From assembly GCA_916613615.1 (NCBI GenBank), contig OU744730.1, positions 23,066,406 to 23,130,405 on the forward strand: a stretch of DNA of 64,000 nucleotides, in the 5' to 3' direction. The notes beneath the pieces were generated by a model. It was not told the DNA's origin and did no database searches. It saw only the letters and a list, made by a program, of their open reading frames with translations. The stretch is from Steromphala cineraria (taxonomy: Eukaryota; Mollusca; Gastropoda; Trochida; Trochidae). Numbering within the stretch: the first letter of the stretch is position 1; the number at the start of each line of letters is the position of its first letter. This document shows, one piece after another, positions 59,397 through 64,000 of the stretch. The position numbers and the translations under genes were made by a program.

Positions 59397-62300
59397 CTTT
59401 TTCGGTGAATAATAGAGGGATACAAAAATACAGTGTAAGAAATATGTTACAGCATTCCGCTAATATTTAGAAATTTCAAAGGAAAAACAGAGATAAAAAT
59501 AGCAAAAATAATAAGTATCATCCACCATACGATTCCGAATTAATAGATTCAATACCAATATGTCAAGCTTGAAATGTGGCTTTTACTTCTGTCACGTGTT
59601 ACTTTAGAAATAAACAATGTTAGTTAATATGTAAGTTTGTGTTAATCAATATTTTTAATAGATATTCTTACATCTTTTGCATATAAAAGTGTTCTTTTTG
59701 TCTTATATATAAACGATTAATGTTGTCAATAAAGTTGTCATTGAACATTTATAAAGACGTGGAAAGACGATATTCTAAAAAGAACCCTTGTCATCATAAC
59801 AAAGATTATGGCATTCTTCGTGCAAGTGAACGTAATGGATATTTTTGCAGACATTTCATATTCTATACTCAGTTGACAGTTATAGTCCCCACGCGGGCAA
59901 GGAGGAAGTTAATTATTTTGATATATGAATCCATACTGACATTTTGAAAGATTAGCTTTAAATTTCAAGCTACGAGAAGGTGATTCCATAATGCTTCAAA
60001 CAGACACCCTTTTTGTTCTTAAACAATATATTTAAGCCCTTAAATGTCACAAAAAATACTATCAATCTGTTAACGGATATCATCAAAATAGATACATAAA
60101 CATGTATGATTTATTTTGTAAATTATAAAATGCTATAGCTTTGTCTTATTCAATACGAAGAAACAAATAAATTTAGCTACACTACATGTTTGATAGACTT
60201 GTTCCTTCAAAATGGGAAACATTTAAACAAACATTCATGCCATTGATGTGTTTTTATAACATTTGAAGTCTTTTATGAACTTTGTTTGATTGGAAAGGAA
60301 ATTATATGCCTTTCTGGAAAACAATTCCTATTTCTTAATAAGAAGCCATTATCGTCTATTTAAGTTTTCATCAGTAGTTGCGAAACATCTATTTAATCAG
60401 AATCAAATTACATCGCTGTGATTACTACAAACATCAAGGAGAGTAGTTTTCAGGCTTGGGGGATACAAAACATTACCCTTTTGATATTTTGCAATAGCTA
60501 GTAAGTGCAATGCCTGTCATTCCATTCTCCCCAAGATCTTGACAACCGAATTTGTCTATTTCAGGTCTCAAGCACAAGCTAGAGAAGCGGCGTAACACAT
60601 AATAGAGAACTTTGATATCCTGTAGAGTAGAGCCGGGCTATTCCCTACAGTCGGCTAATTCTGAACACCTCGATATTTTGTTTTGTAACGTCTCCCGTTT
60701 GTTTAGAAAAGTGTAAAAGATAATTCTCGTCCAAGCCAGATTAGTTTTGAAAAACATACCTACTTATTTAGGTTTTCATTTTCTGTCAAACATTTAATAA
60801 AAATGGTGATTGGTTGAATAGATTGGTCACGCCCATTTGTGTACCCTGACCGTCACAATTATTGTCATTCAACGTCATTCGTTACTTTACGCTATTCGGA
60901 CCATTCCTTAATCAATATGAGATGTTATATAGAATAGATTCATTGGGATAACATGTTTGAATTAGATAAACATTCTAAAGTCATACCTGAATCAAAACAC
61001 TGTATTTTAAAAACGAAATAAGACCTAACAAAAGTGTACGGAATTGCACGCAACTAAATTATCTGTTTCAGTTTGAACCTCTCACTGCCAACCAAGCAGT
61101 TCACCCATAGAACTTTTTAAAACTTTCATTTTTAAATGTTATTTCAAACTTTGTGCTTTGAATTAGCTTGATTTGTATTACAACATACATTTATGACAGG
61201 ATAGTATCAGTTTAAGAATTTTAAAAGGAAAATACAAAATATTTGGCTTTTCCCTTGTTAGCCTTTTGTATCAAAAACATAATATATGACATCTGACTTA
61301 GATTTTGTACGTGTATATTGCCATATTTTTTTGCGTCGACCTCTTTAAACACTAAATAAAAACACAGATCCTCACTCAAATCAAAAGTGAACATTGCTGA
61401 CCACATGCATAGAAGAATATAAACATGAGTGTGATTAGCATCACACCATAACAAGAACATTGTTTTGCGTTAAACACTTTCCACAACATGTGTTTTAAGA
61501 TTCATTCATTTCTATGCTAAGGAGGAAAATTTTCTTTGATAGGGACGTTTGAATGCACATTTTTACTTGTCCGTTTTGCCGAACACTTTGTAATTCATAT
61601 CTGACAATGCTTTCCATATGATCCACTGTGTACGCAATAACGGTAGAAGCAGTCACGGATATAAATGTTAAACACTGACTGTGTAGGTTGACAAGAACAA
61701 ACTTTCCTGAAGTTTAACAAAAAGCATTGCGTGTTGTCTAAATACAAAAACAAGATCTATTGCATTGTAAGTAATGAGACTTTGTCTTCTGTGAGTTTAT
61801 GTAATTGTTAAAGTTCTTTATATAATTTGGTGAACCTTCAGACTATTGTGACACTAAGTGAAACACGCACATCTGCGTTGTACAGAACATGAACAGTTTT
61901 TGTAATCCGTAAAGTAAAAAAAAAACGTTACAAAGTTTTCATCGTCATCAAAAACAAAATTCTATTACCTGGCAGAGTTGATTTGGGTAGTTATTGACAG
62001 GTACATGTACATGTCTTGTGAAGAATTATGCACATTTTCAGTATTCAGGAAAGGATACTTTTGGTTTTGTGTTCAAACGCACAAAATGCTGTGCTTAAAA
62101 CGAAATCTCGCATTGTTTTTAGCACGAAATGTTCGACATTTTAGTAATTGATAAGGAATTTGAATTTGGGTAAGAAATGTTGTCGATATAATGTATTATA
62201 TTTGTTATAAACTCGATGACATAAACTGATAGCAAAAGTGTTCTGCTATCTCGCCTAGTTAATATGATTTCAAATCGATGGCTTTTTTTAAAAAGCGGCT

Positions 62301-62824
62301 TTCTCGCAAACATGTAAAGATAACCATTCAAATTGTTATTATAAAGATAAGTAAGTTGACTCTGGAGGAAAGATGGCAATATCTTTTGGTTGTATTTATC
62401 ACCAGGAGATTGAGTAATATTGCGATATGCATGGTGGCGTTTCTTTTGGACACTTGTTTGGTATAATGCAGTCCCGCATAAAACGAATTGTTATGATTGA
62501 CATATGTAATCGACATAAAATTTGCATCTGTGATGAACTGCATATATATTGCATGACAAGCACCTATCTGATTGAGGTTTTGTGATGAGAAGATCAAACA
62601 GATGCAGTGCGATGTTCTTGGGTGAAAAGAATATTTGATGATCAAGAATGTGTTTTCCAGGCAATTTTCCCTGATCTCAAGTCACATTTAAAATGATGAA
62701 CTACAGTAAGTACGTCAACAAAATCTGGTACATATATAAATACAAGCAATATATTTATTTTTAAGTGATTAAAGATCTTCAACAAAAAGCACAATGACAA
62801 GTAAAAAAACATTGATTGTTAAAC
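59397..62824. other. AT-rich intergenic DNA
   Basis: No recognised gene, tandem repeat or transposon end. Confidence 0.4.
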
Positions 62825-63261
62825 CAGTGCGATATAAATCGACCATGTTCTGAGGAATAAATGTTTTAAAAATATTGACTGTAACAGGAATTGAACATGT
62901 TCTATTAGGAAGCTTCCCCTCCACAAGGTATGAATACAGCTACCGTACATGTACTTACAATTTATTGTAACCAGTTATGGTAGACCAAACCTAGTAATCC
63001 GAGATCCAATGAAATTACCGTTTTGAGTAGCAATTAGCGGTGATCATGTATAACGATTGGTACTCTGGAGTCATCTGCCCCTATTTGATATCAAACAAAT
63101 TTGCAAGAGCCTTTGCGATTGGCTAATGAGCTTAAGTAAAAAACATCGGCGTTGGGGTCAGACGATAATAAATGAAAATATTGACTCGATTGAGTAAAAA
63201 CATAGATAGTCAATATTTTTATTATTTTATTCCTCAGAACATGGTCGATTTTATTCACACT
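62825..63261. mobile_element. 438-bp terminal-inverted-repeat element
   Basis: Inverted ends of about 55 bp (62825-62880 and 63208-63261) begin CAGTG and share AAATCGACCATGTTCTGAGG, AATAAA and AAAAATATTGACT. There is no coding capacity. A target duplication was not found, so the superfamily is open; the CAGTG start would suit hAT. Confidence 0.8.
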
Positions 63262-64000
63262 GATTCTACAACATGAAATAGGTTGGTTGTCTCTCTGACA
63301 AACATTGATATCAATTGTTTAAAATTTCCAAAGGCTCGCATAATACAAATTTCATTCCTATTTTATGATATTAATGATACGGAAACATACTCGGTTAATA
63401 TTTTCTATTTACATACATTTAAGTGTTCTCCAATTCTTTTACAGTCTATAACTATGACGCCATTTTGCCACATTTTGTGATAAATGAGGATAGGTATGAA
63501 TCGTTCCTTGACGATGTAATGTATTGAAGACAGGATGTGTTCATACGACATATTCCACCAAGAGGGTGAAAACATATATTGATAATGCTTAACACCGAAA
63601 AGGAAACATTCTTAAGGCTTCATCATCAGGACAGAGAAACGTTTCTCGCGCCAGAACTTGACAGGATTCTTCAAGGGAACATGTTCATCAAACAGCTGAT
63701 TCACTATGAAAGTTGAAGGAACCTACTTATCTGACGATTAGGATGAGGTGTGAAGAAGAAGCCATGCAAAGATGCGCAATTCTTTTGAAACGTCTATACG
63801 CCAGGAAAGTTACAGTCAACTTTTCCACTAGAACATGGAAAAATTATTTCACGTCAGTGGAGAGGGACTTTGTCAACTTACCAACTTACAAATGGCGTGG
63901 ATAAGATAAGTCAGTCGCGTATACAATAAACAAATAATTCTAATGATCATGCATGGGGACGTTTTTATGAATTCAAGATGTCGAAGTCAATAATAACCTC
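63262..64000. other. Intergenic DNA with a weak plus-strand open frame
   Basis: A 63-codon frame (63713-63904) and a preceding 40-codon frame in another phase (63594-63718) look less AT-biased than their surroundings. They might be exon fragments, but there is no domain and no good splice junction between them. Confidence 0.3.

Overview
This is a stretch of AT-rich animal nuclear DNA with a split eukaryotic gene (GT-AG introns), no operons and many interspersed repeats. The repeat content points to a marine mollusc: short GTGA-tailed SINE-like elements with AACGCC-type ends, hairpin-capped elements with tandem-repeat cores, and PIF/Harbinger elements. That assignment is inference from repeat style, and the species cannot be named from the sequence alone.

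Layout: 1-1.9 kb nothing recognised. 1.9-4.9 kb a 63-bp minisatellite with higher-order organisation. 4.9-11.3 kb AT-rich DNA with one TTAA-flanked MITE, one MITE with 8-bp flanking repeats and old diverged duplications. 11.3-12.2 kb the 3' end of a dead LINE. 13.0-17.2 kb a decayed PIF/Harbinger transposon with two transposase relics on the minus strand, invaded by a hairpin-capped element that itself holds a second one. 18.9-21 kb a 31-bp minisatellite, a tRNA-like relic, a 70-bp-arm palindrome and a short MITE. 21.8-22.6 kb a MITE interrupted by another inverted-repeat element. 25-26.6 kb a hairpin-capped element and a rearranged MITE with a small nested insertion.

27.9-33.0 kb is the only convincing host gene: a nine-exon minus-strand gene for a phytanoyl-CoA dioxygenase (PhyH) family enzyme. 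Its introns join in phase into a 272-residue protein carrying the HxD...H...R iron and 2-oxoglutarate set. Two of its introns hold MITEs.

33-52 kb is mostly non-coding AT-rich DNA with seven further MITE copies, one carrying a 1.6-kb insertion with a near-perfect 53-bp-arm hairpin. 52.4-57.1 kb is a nested transposon cluster: four full SINE-like copies, each with its own 10-13-bp target duplication, sit in or beside a second hairpin-capped element and a second PIF/Harbinger transposon. That transposon retains pieces of both of its genes, transposase and MADF/Myb-like protein. 57.1-64 kb holds one truncated hairpin-capped element, one 438-bp terminal-inverted-repeat element and otherwise nothing recognised.

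Apart from the dioxygenase gene, the window is a record of successive transposon insertions, several of which can be ordered in time from nesting.
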